Source: Candidatus Methanomarinus sp. HR1 (GTDB taxonomy: Archaea > Halobacteriota > Methanosarcinia > Methanosarcinales > Methanocomedenaceae). From it: DNA of 41,161 nucleotides. Below the pieces are notes generated by a model. That model was not told where the DNA came from, made no database searches, and worked only from the letters and a program-made list of their open reading frames with translations. The stretch covers positions 1-41,161 of the forward strand of contig MZXQ01000095.1 in the NCBI GenBank assembly GCA_002926195.1. The letters run 5' to 3'. This document shows positions 16,003 to 24,400 of this stretch, in pieces. The translations under genes and the position numbers were made by a program. How positions within the stretch are numbered: the stretch's first letter is position 1; every line of letters starts with the position of its first letter.

Positions 16003-16266
16003 TCATCCGAGAATGTCCTTAGTACGCCTTGCAACCATTATGATCCCGATCGCAACAATTCCCATACCAAGATTTCTTAAATAGCCTGCATAAGTAAATC
16101 CTGTTAAAGCAGTTATGATATAGGTCATATGGATTATACTTCCAAGTAGAATGACATACCAGCACTGCTTCCAGTAATCGATTTTGATGGACCTGATCGC
16201 ATATATGCATGCATAGATGAAGAACAGTCCGATCAGAAGTCTGACACATAACTCTACATTGAACAT
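16003..16266 (-). CDS. Small membrane protein, unknown
   Basis: 87 aa with three predicted membrane segments ('LLIGLFFIYACIYAI', 'CWYVILLGSIIHMTYIITAL', 'NLGMGIVAIGIIMVA') and a short basic end, 'RRTKDILG'. It is convergent with the KaiC-like gene and divergent from the lipoprotein gene. No ribosome binding site was seen; an AT-rich TATA-like stretch about 25 bases upstream suggests a leaderless mRNA. Family not recognised. Confidence 0.55.
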   Translation of the reverse strand: MFNVELCVRLLIGLFFIYACIYAIRSIKIDYWKQCWYVILLGSIIHMTYIITALTGFTYAGYLRNLGMGIVAIGIIMVARRTKDILG

Positions 16267-16423
16267 AGTTTATTATGTTAGTTAATAAATTATAAAACAA
16301 TTGCCTTTTATTGATGACCTATAGGTGCTGGAGAACATAGACAATTTACATGCCGAAATTATTCACTGTTTGCGATAGTATTAATACTATAGAAACAAAA
16401 AACATATGTAAGAAGGAGATACA

Positions 16424-16909
16424 ATGCAATATAAGAATATTTTATTAATTATGCTGGTAATTTCATTAATGACCATATCAGTATTAACTGCGGGCTGTAC
16501 TGATAAAGAAACTACAGATGATGAAACTCCGACTCCCGGTGCAACACCTGCGTCTACTGCAACCCGGACTTCTACATCCACTCCTACATCCACTCCTACA
16601 TCTGAACCAACACCCGAAATTTCACCCACACCTACAAACGAGCCAAAAAATCATATGATTCGGATCCAGAATTATTTGTTCATTCCCCAGGGAGGAAAAG
16701 AGATCAATCAAGGTGATACTGTTCAGTGGCGAAATTATGAGGATAGTTCGAGTAAAATACGTTATCTGGTTAGCGAGAACGATTTATGGGATGAATATGA
16801 AATCATCAGATATAAAAGATCTTTTTATTATACCTTCAATGAAACTGGATTATATACCTTCCACCTAAAGGGCAGAGAATCAATAAAATGTAATGTTACT
16901 GTATCATAA
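16424..16909 (+). CDS. Cupredoxin-like lipoprotein without clear copper ligands
   Basis: 161 aa. A signal peptide ends in a lipobox, 'SVLTAGC' (Cys near residue 25), so the mature protein should be lipid-anchored outside the membrane. A Thr/Pro/Ser-rich linker (about 30-75), with short repeats of 'STPT', leads to a domain of about 85 residues that follows the cupredoxin pattern ('INQGDTVQWRNYED', 'ETGLYTFHLKG', 'CNVTVS'). The usual ligand set (His after the W-x-N strand, and the C-x-x-H-x-x-M loop) is not present, so it may not bind copper. The ATG follows AAGGAGAT. trm1 starts 10 bp downstream. Confidence 0.7.
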   Translation: MQYKNILLIMLVISLMTISVLTAGCTDKETTDDETPTPGATPASTATRTSTSTPTSTPTSEPTPEISPTPTNEPKNHMIRIQNYLFIPQGGKEINQGDTVQWRNYEDSSSKIRYLVSENDLWDEYEIIRYKRSFYYTFNETGLYTFHLKGRESIKCNVTVS

Positions 16910-16918
16910 ATTAAAACA

Positions 16919-18070
16919 ATGAAAACACAGATCATCAGCGAAGGAAATATTAGCATAAATGTACCCCTTTCTGATGATACATCTAATTTTTTACCATCTT
17001 CTGCTGCTGTGTTCTATAACCCGCAGACAGAACTAAACAGGGATATTACCACAGCAGTCGTTTCTGCTTTTATTTCATATAAGGAACTTGACCCATGCAG
17101 CCTTTTATATGCTGACATCATGTCAGCTACAGGTATCAGGGGCATAAGGATAGCCACTGAGGTCGGGTTGAAGTGCCATATGAATGACTGGAGTTTGGCA
17201 GCTTATCAACTGATGCAGGACAATCTCAGGGTGAACAATCTTCAAGCTCAATGTAGCGTCTCTCACCAGAATGCCAATACCCTGATGCACCAGGAGTCCT
17301 TTGATATTGTTGATCTTGATCCCTTTGGGTCTCCTGCACCGTATCTGGATTCTTCTGCTCGTTGTGTCAGAAAGTTATTATGCATCACTGCCACAGATAC
17401 TGCACCGCTTTGCGGTGCACATTTAGCCTCAGGTATTCGAAAATATTCCGCTTATCCGTTAAATACCGAATATCATAAAGAAATGGGTGCACGCATCCTG
17501 CTGGGAGCTGCCGTACGGGCACTGGCACTGCATGATAAAGGAGTAAAGGTATTATTAACCCATGCCACACGTCACTATGTCAGATCCTATCTTGAAATCA
17601 TACAGGGCGCATCTGTGGCAGATAAGACCATTGAAAAGATGGGGTATATCTCCCATTGCTTTAATTGCGGTTTTAGACAATGGCATTTTGGGCTGGTACC
17701 TGGTCTTGAACAGGAGTGTCCAAACTGCCATGGCCCCCTCAACTTTGCAGGACCGTTGTGGCTTGGCAGTATCCAGGATCCAGGGTTCTGTCAGGTAGTC
17801 CTGGATCAACTGGATGATAGACGTCCGGGCAAATGGAAACAAGCAGTGAAAATTGTTGCTTTCTGCCAGGAAGAGATAGATATTCCGACATATTATGACC
17901 AACACTGGTTATGCAAAAAACAGAAAATCTCACCCGGACCTATTGATGAACTGGTAAGTGTATTGAAAAAGGAAGGATTTGCATCTTCACGTACACATTT
18001 TTCAGGAACAGGGTTTAAGACTGATGCAAGTATTGTAGAAATCAAAAAAGTATTACATCGGTTTTTATAG
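16919..18070 (+). CDS. trm1: tRNA (guanine26-N2)-dimethyltransferase
   Basis: 383 aa, the usual size for archaeal Trm1. It transfers two methyl groups from S-adenosylmethionine to G26 of tRNAs. Visible motifs are the start 'EGNISINVPLSD' and 'AVFYNPQTELNRDI', the SAM loop 'DIMSATGIRGIRIATE', the catalytic 'DLDPFGSPAPYLDS', and a C-terminal zinc site made by 'CFNCGFRQ' and 'CPNCHGPL'. It follows the lipoprotein gene closely and may share its transcript. Nothing unusual in the sequence. Confidence 0.95.
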   Translation: MKTQIISEGNISINVPLSDDTSNFLPSSAAVFYNPQTELNRDITTAVVSAFISYKELDPCSLLYADIMSATGIRGIRIATEVGLKCHMNDWSLAAYQLMQDNLRVNNLQAQCSVSHQNANTLMHQESFDIVDLDPFGSPAPYLDSSARCVRKLLCITATDTAPLCGAHLASGIRKYSAYPLNTEYHKEMGARILLGAAVRALALHDKGVKVLLTHATRHYVRSYLEIIQGASVADKTIEKMGYISHCFNCGFRQWHFGLVPGLEQECPNCHGPLNFAGPLWLGSIQDPGFCQVVLDQLDDRRPGKWKQAVKIVAFCQEEIDIPTYYDQHWLCKKQKISPGPIDELVSVLKKEGFASSRTHFSGTGFKTDASIVEIKKVLHRFL

Positions 18071-18106
18071 ATATCTACTTATACTACTTTGGTAATCTAT
18101 TATTGT

Positions 18107-18424
18107 ATGACAAATAATGTAGTACAAGTCAGAATGCCATACGCATTACTTAAGAATATTGAAGAACTTGTTAAAAGGGGATACTATAAAAACAAAAGTG
18201 AGGTTATCATTGATGGAATGCGTCATTTTGTAGGTACAAAACAACCAGAAAGTGATATTGCTCAATATTTAAGAGATGAAATTCATGGAAGACAGATTAA
18301 GCAAGGATATTCAAAAAAAGAAATTGATGATCTTTGGAAAAAAGTTGAATCTAGAAATGAATGGAAAAAGCGGTTTGGATCAGATGCTGATAGTGTCATG
18401 GCATCAATTAGAGGAAGACAATGA
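18107..18424 (+). CDS. Ribbon-helix-helix antitoxin
   Basis: 105 aa from the ATG at 18107; an upstream TTG adds only six residues. The N-terminal 40 residues form a ribbon-helix-helix ('NVVQVRMPYALLKNIEELV', then 'NKSEVIIDGMRHFV'), which would bind operator DNA as a dimer. The charged C-terminal part ('DDLWKKVESRNEWKKRFG') should wrap the toxin. A TATA-like 'TTATAC' about 25 bases upstream suggests a leaderless mRNA. It overlaps the PIN toxin gene by 4 bp (ATGA), the standard antitoxin-first layout. Confidence 0.8.
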   Translation: MTNNVVQVRMPYALLKNIEELVKRGYYKNKSEVIIDGMRHFVGTKQPESDIAQYLRDEIHGRQIKQGYSKKEIDDLWKKVESRNEWKKRFGSDADSVMASIRGRQ

Positions 18425-18870
18425 TATTGATCGATACGGATATTTTTGTAATAGAAAGACTTTTTAAAAATGATAAAAGATACACCATTAATAAGGAATT
18501 TCTGATAAGTGAAATTGAAGGCAAGTGCACTTCAATTTTTAATTTGTTTGAGTTGCTCGGTATTGCTTCTTTCAATTTAAATTCAAATGAATTAAAGAAA
18601 TTGTTCAAAAGTTTTCCAGAGATATATGATATGAAAGTATTATATCCGATTACATCTTATGAATCTGCAGAGGCTTTTATCGAACATTTTTTTGAAAATA
18701 CCTTTGAAAAAATCAGTTTAAAGATGAATTTAATGGATGCAATTATTCTAAATATAGCACAAGAGCATAATTGTTCTACATTTGTTACATGGAATTTGAA
18801 ACATTTTATAGGACGTACAGATATACCAGTAAAAACGCCTGAACAAATATTAGCAATTAATGCTTCATAA
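18421..18870 (+). CDS. PIN-domain toxin (VapC-like ribonuclease)
   Basis: 149 aa. The PIN pattern is present: 'MILIDTDIF' with Asp 5 and 7, 'TSIFNLFELLG' with Glu 44, 'LMDAIILNIAQ' with Asp 106, and the final strand 'TFVTWNLKHF', where the usual Asp is Asn 125. The first three acidic positions suffice in many VapC enzymes, so activity on RNA is likely but not certain. Translation is coupled to the antitoxin. Its 3' end overlaps the end of the convergent VanZ-like gene by 14 bp. The pair is AT-rich relative to trm1, as expected for an acquired module. Confidence 0.8.
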   Translation: MILIDTDIFVIERLFKNDKRYTINKEFLISEIEGKCTSIFNLFELLGIASFNLNSNELKKLFKSFPEIYDMKVLYPITSYESAEAFIEHFFENTFEKISLKMNLMDAIILNIAQEHNCSTFVTWNLKHFIGRTDIPVKTPEQILAINAS

Positions 18871-19351
18871 ACCCCAAGATCATAAAAATCATAGACATAA
18901 TTACCACTGCTAAAGCAATACCTGTAATATCTGCCACCAGATCAAGGATGCTTACAACCCTTCCACTCACAAAAGACTGGTGTATTATCTCATCAGAGAT
19001 CGCATATAACACACCTATAACGAAAGCAAATACTGCTGCATATTTTCGTAAAAAAGAACTATGAGAATAATACATTGTCAGATAAAGAAGTGCCCCAAAC
19101 CCGACATATAATCCGAAATGAAGGATTTTATCATAATTGGAATAAATAATCGATGATAACTTATCTACGATATCTAACTCCAATATTTCAAAAATAGCAA
19201 GAAATTCACGTATATACTGTTTTTTTAAAAAACCAAAATGTGAAGCAACATCACTCTGTGATGAAAGATAAAAAATGAATATTGCATATACAATAGTGAG
19301 CAAAAAAAACACTTTGAATAGATCAACCAAACGCGGATATTTTTTTATCAA
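18857..19351 (-). CDS. VanZ-like membrane protein
   Basis: 164 aa from the TTG at 19351, which has AGGAGAT about 8 bases upstream; a TTG two codons earlier lies too close to that site. Four membrane segments are visible, with the VanZ features 'IFYLSSQSD' after the first, 'YDKILHFGLYVGFGALLY' and 'GVLYAISDEIIHQSFVSGR' in the centre, and 'ILDLVADITGIALAVVI' near the end. VanZ-like proteins occur in many archaea with no defined role. It follows uppP by 16 bp and is probably co-transcribed with it. Confidence 0.8.
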   Translation of the reverse strand: MIKKYPRLVDLFKVFFLLTIVYAIFIFYLSSQSDVASHFGFLKKQYIREFLAIFEILELDIVDKLSSIIYSNYDKILHFGLYVGFGALLYLTMYYSHSSFLRKYAAVFAFVIGVLYAISDEIIHQSFVSGRVVSILDLVADITGIALAVVIMSMIFMILGFMKH

Positions 19352-19367
19352 TCTCAAAGATCTCCTG

Positions 19368-20138
19368 CTACAGTATATAGTATCCTGCAGATAAGATAAT
19401 AGTTAGAAGTCCCAGTACTATACAGAAGATTGAAAAATCGACTTTATCAGCAAACTTCAATAAAAAGTCCATCATAATATATCCAACTACCAGAGATGAT
19501 AAAAACATTACTCCACCACAGATGGGATCTACACTACCTATCATACCCACATCCAGAACAGCTGCACAGAGTACAACAGGAACACTGATTATAAAAGAGA
19601 CCGTCAAAGCAGATCTCTGATCTACATTTCGAAGCAGCAATGCAGTGATAGTTACGCCTGAGCGCGAAATACCAGGCAGTATAGCAAAACCCTGAGCAAG
19701 ACCTAACAGTACCATATCAAAAATTGTAATAGAATCAACTGATTTATGTCCGGAGTGTTTAGTCGTACCCAGAATGACACCAGTACAAATAAGAAGCACA
19801 CCAATTATAATCGTAGCACCCGAACCGCTGACAAATGTGTTCTTTAATAAAAAATATAGAGGAAGACCTGTCAGTCCTGTACAAAACGTGCTTATCAATA
19901 TAATCCTCAGGTATTCATTATTATGTCCGGATATTATTGATATAAATTCATCCTTAAATTTAATTAATACAGCAAATGATGTACCAAGATGCAAAAAGAT
20001 CGCTATTGAGAGTGCACTATCTATGTCCATATGCAAAATATTGAACATAATAAGCATACTCTGACCTTCGCTGCTAATAGGGAGCCATTCAAAAATTCCC
20101 TGAATAATCCCTAACATCAGCGCCTGGATAATATCCAT
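19368..20138 (-). CDS. uppP: Undecaprenyl-diphosphatase-like protein (UppP/BacA family)
   Basis: 256 aa with 7-8 membrane segments. It should remove a phosphate from a polyprenyl diphosphate, recycling the lipid carrier used in glycan or N-glycosylation pathways. The first motif is 'GIIQGIFEWLPISSEGQ', with the catalytic Glu pair; the position of the His in bacterial BacA ('SSTGH') is Gln here. The second motif, 'LPGISRSGVTITALLL', is complete. GGGGGTT lies just before the ATG. It is 28 bp downstream of the last ATP synthase gene and 16 bp from the VanZ-like gene. Two nucleotide-sugar dehydrogenases at 30-32.5 kb fit the same glycan theme. Confidence 0.88.
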   Translation of the reverse strand: MDIIQALMLGIIQGIFEWLPISSEGQSMLIMFNILHMDIDSALSIAIFLHLGTSFAVLIKFKDEFISIISGHNNEYLRIILISTFCTGLTGLPLYFLLKNTFVSGSGATIIIGVLLICTGVILGTTKHSGHKSVDSITIFDMVLLGLAQGFAILPGISRSGVTITALLLRNVDQRSALTVSFIISVPVVLCAAVLDVGMIGSVDPICGGVMFLSSLVVGYIMMDFLLKFADKVDFSIFCIVLGLLTIILSAGYYIL

Positions 20139-20166
20139 ATTTAACCCCCTGACAGTTTATATTTTC

Positions 20167-20307
20167 TTATATATAAAATAATACATATGCTATAATTCCG
20201 TACCCCAGGATCAGCATCACCAGCGAAATAAGCCAGAAATACCTGAGTATGGAAGCCTTTACCTCAGGCTCACTTAACCACTTCTTAGCTTTATTATATA
20301 GCGTCAT
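20167..20307 (-). CDS. AhaG-like small subunit of the A1Ao ATP synthase operon
   Basis: 46 aa, below the usual ORF cut-off. The ATG at 20307 follows the stop of atpD by 21 bp, and a GGTAG-like site lies upstream. The peptide starts with a charged amphipathic stretch ('MTLYNKAKKWLSEPEVKAS'), followed by one membrane helix, 'YFWLISLVMLILGYGIIA'. Its place after atpD matches ahaG, described as the last gene of the Methanosarcina mazei ATP synthase operon; the assignment rests on position, size and the single helix. Function not established. Confidence 0.65.
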   Translation of the reverse strand: MTLYNKAKKWLSEPEVKASILRYFWLISLVMLILGYGIIAYVLFYI

Positions 20308-20328
20308 TACAAAATAAAGCTACCCCAA

Positions 20329-20946
20329 TCAGGCCTTAATACGCTTAAGTCTAAAAGTATTCTCCCTTTCCATCTCATCCAGCCTGAGAATAATAAAATC
20401 TCTGGCCTCTGAAAGTTCCGGGATCACTTTAAACTCAAGTGCATTGACCCTGCGCTTGGTCTTCTCAATATCATCTAACAGTTTCTTGATAGTCGTCTCT
20501 ATCTCTGCTGCCAGGATAATCTTATCGACCAGGTTTTCATAAGCTTCCGCAGCCTCATCTATCCGGCTGCTTGTCCCTATAATACCATATCCCCTTTCAT
20601 TAATATCCTTTTTGATACTGCTGGACTCTATCTTAGGGACAACCACTCCCATTACGTTCTTGCTCTCTACTTCCAGTCTAGGTGTATCCTTGAATGAAAA
20701 AGCAGTAGACTTGACTGTAACAATTCCTTCAACTGACTTGGCAACATTGATCTTTTCCATAGAGCTAATGAACTGTTCATCCAGCTCAGCCCGTACTGTT
20801 TTGGCTTTTTTTAAGATCTCAAAGAACTCCAGGATCAACCCATCCCGCTTCATCTTGAGCAGTTTATGCCCACTCTCAGATAGTTTGATCTTCCTTTTTA
20901 GTTCAATTAGTTCTGAGCGAGTGGGCTTAACATCCTGTACAGTCAA
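20329..20946 (-). CDS. atpD: A1Ao ATP synthase subunit D (central stalk)
   Basis: 205 aa, two long antiparallel coiled-coil helices with a short globular part, as in V/A-type subunit D, which forms the rotating shaft inside the A3B3 head. The start 'VKPTRSELIELKRKIKLSESGHKLLKMKRD' (conserved pattern P-T-[RK]-x-x-L...K...G..LLK.KRD) and the end 'LDEMERENTFRLKRIKA' are typical. The start codon is TTG at 20946, preceded by AAGGAGAT. It lies 14 bp after atpB. Confidence 0.93.
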   Translation of the reverse strand: MTVQDVKPTRSELIELKRKIKLSESGHKLLKMKRDGLILEFFEILKKAKTVRAELDEQFISSMEKINVAKSVEGIVTVKSTAFSFKDTPRLEVESKNVMGVVVPKIESSSIKKDINERGYGIIGTSSRIDEAAEAYENLVDKIILAAEIETTIKKLLDDIEKTKRRVNALEFKVIPELSEARDFIILRLDEMERENTFRLKRIKA

Positions 20947-20960
20947 TGCAATATCTCCTT

Positions 20961-22337
20961 TTATTTTTTATGTGCCGGATGGTATTTCTCAATATACTTA
21001 TTATCTATCCTGACCAGCAATGACTCAGGGAGTTCTGCCAGCAGTTCCCATCCGATTGAAAGAGTTGTCTCGATATCCCTGTCTTCTTCAGGACCCTGAC
21101 GCACGAACCTGTCCTCAAACATATCTGCGAATTCAAGTAATTTTTTATCCCTGTCAGACAGCGCATCCTTACCAACAATAGCCACCAGGCCTCGTAAGTC
21201 CTTGCCTTCTGCATAAGCTGCATATAACTGATCTGATACTGCTTTGTGGTCTTCTCTGGTATGACCTTCACCAATACCGCTGTTCATCAACCTGCTAAGT
21301 GATGGCAGCACATTGATAGGCGGATATATACCTTTCATGTGAAGTTCCCTGGATACGACTATCTGGCCTTCTGTGATATATCCACTAAGATCAGGTATGG
21401 GGTGTGTAATATCATCACCAGGCATACTTAATATACTGAACTGGGTCACAGATCCTTTTCTACCCTTTATTACACCTGCCCGCTCATAGAGACTGGCCAG
21501 GTCAGTGTACATATAACCAGGATAACCACGTCTGCCAGGTACTTCTTCCCTGGCAGCACCCATCTGCCTTAGAGCCTCACAATAATTAGTAATATCAGTC
21601 AGGATGACAAGTACATGCATATCATGCTCATAAGCCAGATATTCAGCAGCAGTAAGTGCCATTCTCGGTGTGATCAATCGCTCAACTGCCGGGTCATTAG
21701 CAAGATTCAAGAATACTACTGCCCGCTCGAGAGCACCTGTACGCTCAAAATCATGCATGAAATACTGGGCTTCTTCATGGGTAATACCCATAGCTGCAAA
21801 AACCACAGCAAAATCTTCTTCACTACCAGGTACTTTTGCCTGCCTGGCGATCTGCAATGCGATCTCGTTATGGGGCAGTCCCGAGCCTGAGAAAATAGGT
21901 AGTTTCTGGCCCCTGACAAGCGTATTAGTACCATCAATAGTACTGATACCGGTCTGGATGAAATCCTCCGGCGGCATTCTGGAAAACGGATTAATAGCCG
22001 CACCCATTATATCAAGTCTATCTTCCGGTATAATAGCTGGCCCGCCATCTAATGGGTCTCCTGACCCTGACAGTATCCTGCCCAGCATATCAAATGATAC
22101 CGGTAGCTTGATAGTATCTCCACTGAACCGTACCCCACAGTCTCTATTCAGGCCGCCTGTACCTTCGAATACTTGTACTACCACAATATCATGGGATGTA
22201 TCCAGTACCTGACCTCGTTTTGTTGTACCATCCGGCAAATTGATATTCACCAGTTCATTGTAACCGACAGGTTCGGTCTTTTCAAGGAAGATAAGCGGAC
22301 CTGCGATCTCTGTGATCGTCTTATATTCTTTTGTCAA
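20961..22337 (-). CDS. atpB: A1Ao ATP synthase subunit B (non-catalytic)
   Basis: 458 aa from the TTG at 22337; homologues begin with the same 'KEYKTITEIAGPLIFLEKTEP', and GGAGGTT lies 8 bases upstream, so the longer frame to 22394 is rejected. It alternates with subunit A in the A3B3 head and carries the regulatory nucleotide site; a normal Walker A is absent, as expected for B ('LPIFSGSGLPHNEIALQIARQA'). 'MGITHEEAQYFMHDFERTG' and 'SLYERAGVIKGRKGS' are characteristic. It starts one base after the atpA stop. Confidence 0.95.
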   Translation of the reverse strand: MTKEYKTITEIAGPLIFLEKTEPVGYNELVNINLPDGTTKRGQVLDTSHDIVVVQVFEGTGGLNRDCGVRFSGDTIKLPVSFDMLGRILSGSGDPLDGGPAIIPEDRLDIMGAAINPFSRMPPEDFIQTGISTIDGTNTLVRGQKLPIFSGSGLPHNEIALQIARQAKVPGSEEDFAVVFAAMGITHEEAQYFMHDFERTGALERAVVFLNLANDPAVERLITPRMALTAAEYLAYEHDMHVLVILTDITNYCEALRQMGAAREEVPGRRGYPGYMYTDLASLYERAGVIKGRKGSVTQFSILSMPGDDITHPIPDLSGYITEGQIVVSRELHMKGIYPPINVLPSLSRLMNSGIGEGHTREDHKAVSDQLYAAYAEGKDLRGLVAIVGKDALSDRDKKLLEFADMFEDRFVRQGPEEDRDIETTLSIGWELLAELPESLLVRIDNKYIEKYHPAHKK

Positions 22338-22338
22338 T

Positions 22339-24108
22339 CTACTCAACCTCCTGAGTGGCACTGTCAGCAAATGATTCACCTTTGATCGAATCAAACTCTT
22401 TATCCATTTTATCCATCACCTTTTTCAGTGATCCATCGAAATCTTCCTCAAACCTTACCTTTGCCAGTTCATCCTTTGACTTCAGTGTAATGATATCCTG
22501 TATAAGTACACCGGATTCCAATGCCGCATTTGCCTTATCTGAAAACTTTTGTATAGCATCCAGCAGTTTGTATTGCTTGTCCATAGGACAGAAAGTATCT
22601 ATGGGATGGAATGCGTTTTGCTGCAGAAAGAACTCCCTGATCAATCTAGTGATCTCTAATGTCAATTGCTGATCGGGTGGGAGTGCATCCGAACCAACGA
22701 GTTGTACAATATCCTGAAGTTCAGCTTCCTGCTGAAGCAGATCCATAGCATCATCCCGAAGATCGGTCCACTGCGGAGATACATTCTCATCATACCACGG
22801 TGACAGTGCCTTGGAATACAAACTGTAACTGCTTAGCCAGTTGATGGACGGGAAATGACGCTTCTGGGCAAGTTTTGCATCAAGTGCCCAGAACACTTTC
22901 ACAATTCGCAGGGTATTCTGGGTGACAGGTTCTGAGAAGTCACCGCCGGGAGGAGATACAGCACCGATAATGGTGATAGAACCGTCAAGTCCTCCTAATG
23001 ATACTACTCTACCAGCTCTCTCATAGAACTCGCTTAAACGTGCGGATAAGTATGCCGGGTATCCCTCTTCACCGGGCATCTCTTCTAATCTTGATGATAT
23101 CTCTCGCATAGCTTCAGCCCATCTGCTGGTACTGTCTGCCATTAATGCCACATCATAACCCATATCCCTATAATATTCTGCAATAGTAATGCCGGTATAT
23201 ACACTGGCTTCCCTGGCAGCAACAGGCATATTACTGGTATTGGCTATAAGCACGGTTCTTTCCATTAGTGGCCTGCCTGTTTTCGGATCTTCCAGTTCAG
23301 GGAACTCATTAAGCACATCAGCCATCTCATTACCTCTCTCACCGCAGCCGATATATACCACGATCTCAGTATCGCTCCATTTTGCCAGCTGCTGCTGTGT
23401 AACGGTCTTACCGCTTCCGAAAGGTCCTGGAATAGCTGCTGTTCCGCCTTTTGCGACAGGGAACAATCCATCCAGGATCCGCTGCCCGGTAATAAGAGGA
23501 ATATTGGGCGGCAGCTTCTTAGAAACAGGCCTGGGTTCCCGTACAGGCCATTTATGCATCATCTTTATCTGAGTGCCGTTTGTAAGTGTGCATATAGTAT
23601 CCACAACTGTGAACTTTCCTTCTTTTATCTCAGCTACAGTACCTGAAATATTAGGTGGGATCATAATCTTGTGGTCCACATTATGGGTCTCCTTGACCAC
23701 TCCTATCACACTACCTCCGGATACTTTATCTCCTGCTTTCACAGATGATTTGAATTCCCAGGGTTTTTCATGATCCAGCCCGTCAATCATAACTCCGCGC
23801 CGGATAAAATCACCCATAGTATCTTTAAGAATAGGGAGGGATCGCTGTATGCCATCATATATACTCTTAAGAAGTCCGGGTCCTAATTCAACAGAAAGTG
23901 GCATACCAAGGTTTTCCACAGGTTCTCCAGGTCTGACACCTGCTGTCTCTTCATATACCTGGACAATTGATTTATCTCCTTCTATGCCGATAACTTCTCC
24001 CATCAGACCTTCATTACCTATTTTGACCACATCATACATCCGGGTATTAACACCCTGAATGGTAACTACAGGCCCCGATATTCTAAAAATTTCTCCTTTT
24101 ATTTCCAC
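22339..24108 (-). CDS. atpA: A1Ao ATP synthase subunit A (catalytic)
   Basis: 589 aa. The catalytic subunit, with Walker A 'GPFGSGKT', 'YIGCGERGNEM', Walker B region 'DVALMADSTSRWAEAMREIS', and the subunit-A-specific insertion between the N-terminal barrel and the nucleotide domain (about residues 110-200, 'SSVKAGDKVSGGSVIG'). The start is GTG at 24108, with AGGTG 7 bases upstream, and the gene overlaps the end of atpF by 10 bp. No intein is present in the P-loop, unlike some archaeal homologues. Confidence 0.97.
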   Translation of the reverse strand: MEIKGEIFRISGPVVTIQGVNTRMYDVVKIGNEGLMGEVIGIEGDKSIVQVYEETAGVRPGEPVENLGMPLSVELGPGLLKSIYDGIQRSLPILKDTMGDFIRRGVMIDGLDHEKPWEFKSSVKAGDKVSGGSVIGVVKETHNVDHKIMIPPNISGTVAEIKEGKFTVVDTICTLTNGTQIKMMHKWPVREPRPVSKKLPPNIPLITGQRILDGLFPVAKGGTAAIPGPFGSGKTVTQQQLAKWSDTEIVVYIGCGERGNEMADVLNEFPELEDPKTGRPLMERTVLIANTSNMPVAAREASVYTGITIAEYYRDMGYDVALMADSTSRWAEAMREISSRLEEMPGEEGYPAYLSARLSEFYERAGRVVSLGGLDGSITIIGAVSPPGGDFSEPVTQNTLRIVKVFWALDAKLAQKRHFPSINWLSSYSLYSKALSPWYDENVSPQWTDLRDDAMDLLQQEAELQDIVQLVGSDALPPDQQLTLEITRLIREFFLQQNAFHPIDTFCPMDKQYKLLDAIQKFSDKANAALESGVLIQDIITLKSKDELAKVRFEEDFDGSLKKVMDKMDKEFDSIKGESFADSATQEVE

Positions 24109-24398
24109 AGATCAACACCTACTGCTTGTTTAATTTTATCTCTCAAATTTGAACTTTCCCCTGCTCCGCCTATTGTAATTGTTGTTGGTGTTACTAATTC
24201 ATCTAACGTGATCCTTAGCTTTTCAGGTAATCCAGCCATGTCATCGTTGTGTATCACCAGCACTCCTACATCCTTATCTTTTAATATGTTCCGGATGATA
24301 GGCACAAGATCATCACCATTTGTCTCCAATATCTTTTTTACTCCGGCCATCCTGAAACCCAGGGTAAATTCACTTTTTCCAACTACTGCTATTTCCAT
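24099..24398 (-). CDS. atpF: A1Ao ATP synthase subunit F
   Basis: 99 aa, the usual size. Small Rossmann-like subunit of the central stalk that binds subunits D and C. The start 'MEIAVVGKSEFTLGFRMAGVKKI' and 'DVGVLVIHNDDM' are typical. GGTGAT precedes the ATG, and the stop overlaps the atpA start by 10 bp, indicating coupled translation. Confidence 0.92.
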   Translation of the reverse strand: MEIAVVGKSEFTLGFRMAGVKKILETNGDDLVPIIRNILKDKDVGVLVIHNDDMAGLPEKLRITLDELVTPTTITIGGAGESSNLRDKIKQAVGVDLWK

Positions 24399-24400
24399 AA

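Noticed and set aside
21615..22212. Frames of 91 and 180 codons opposite atpB
   Set aside because: Shadows of the highly conserved atpB coding sequence.
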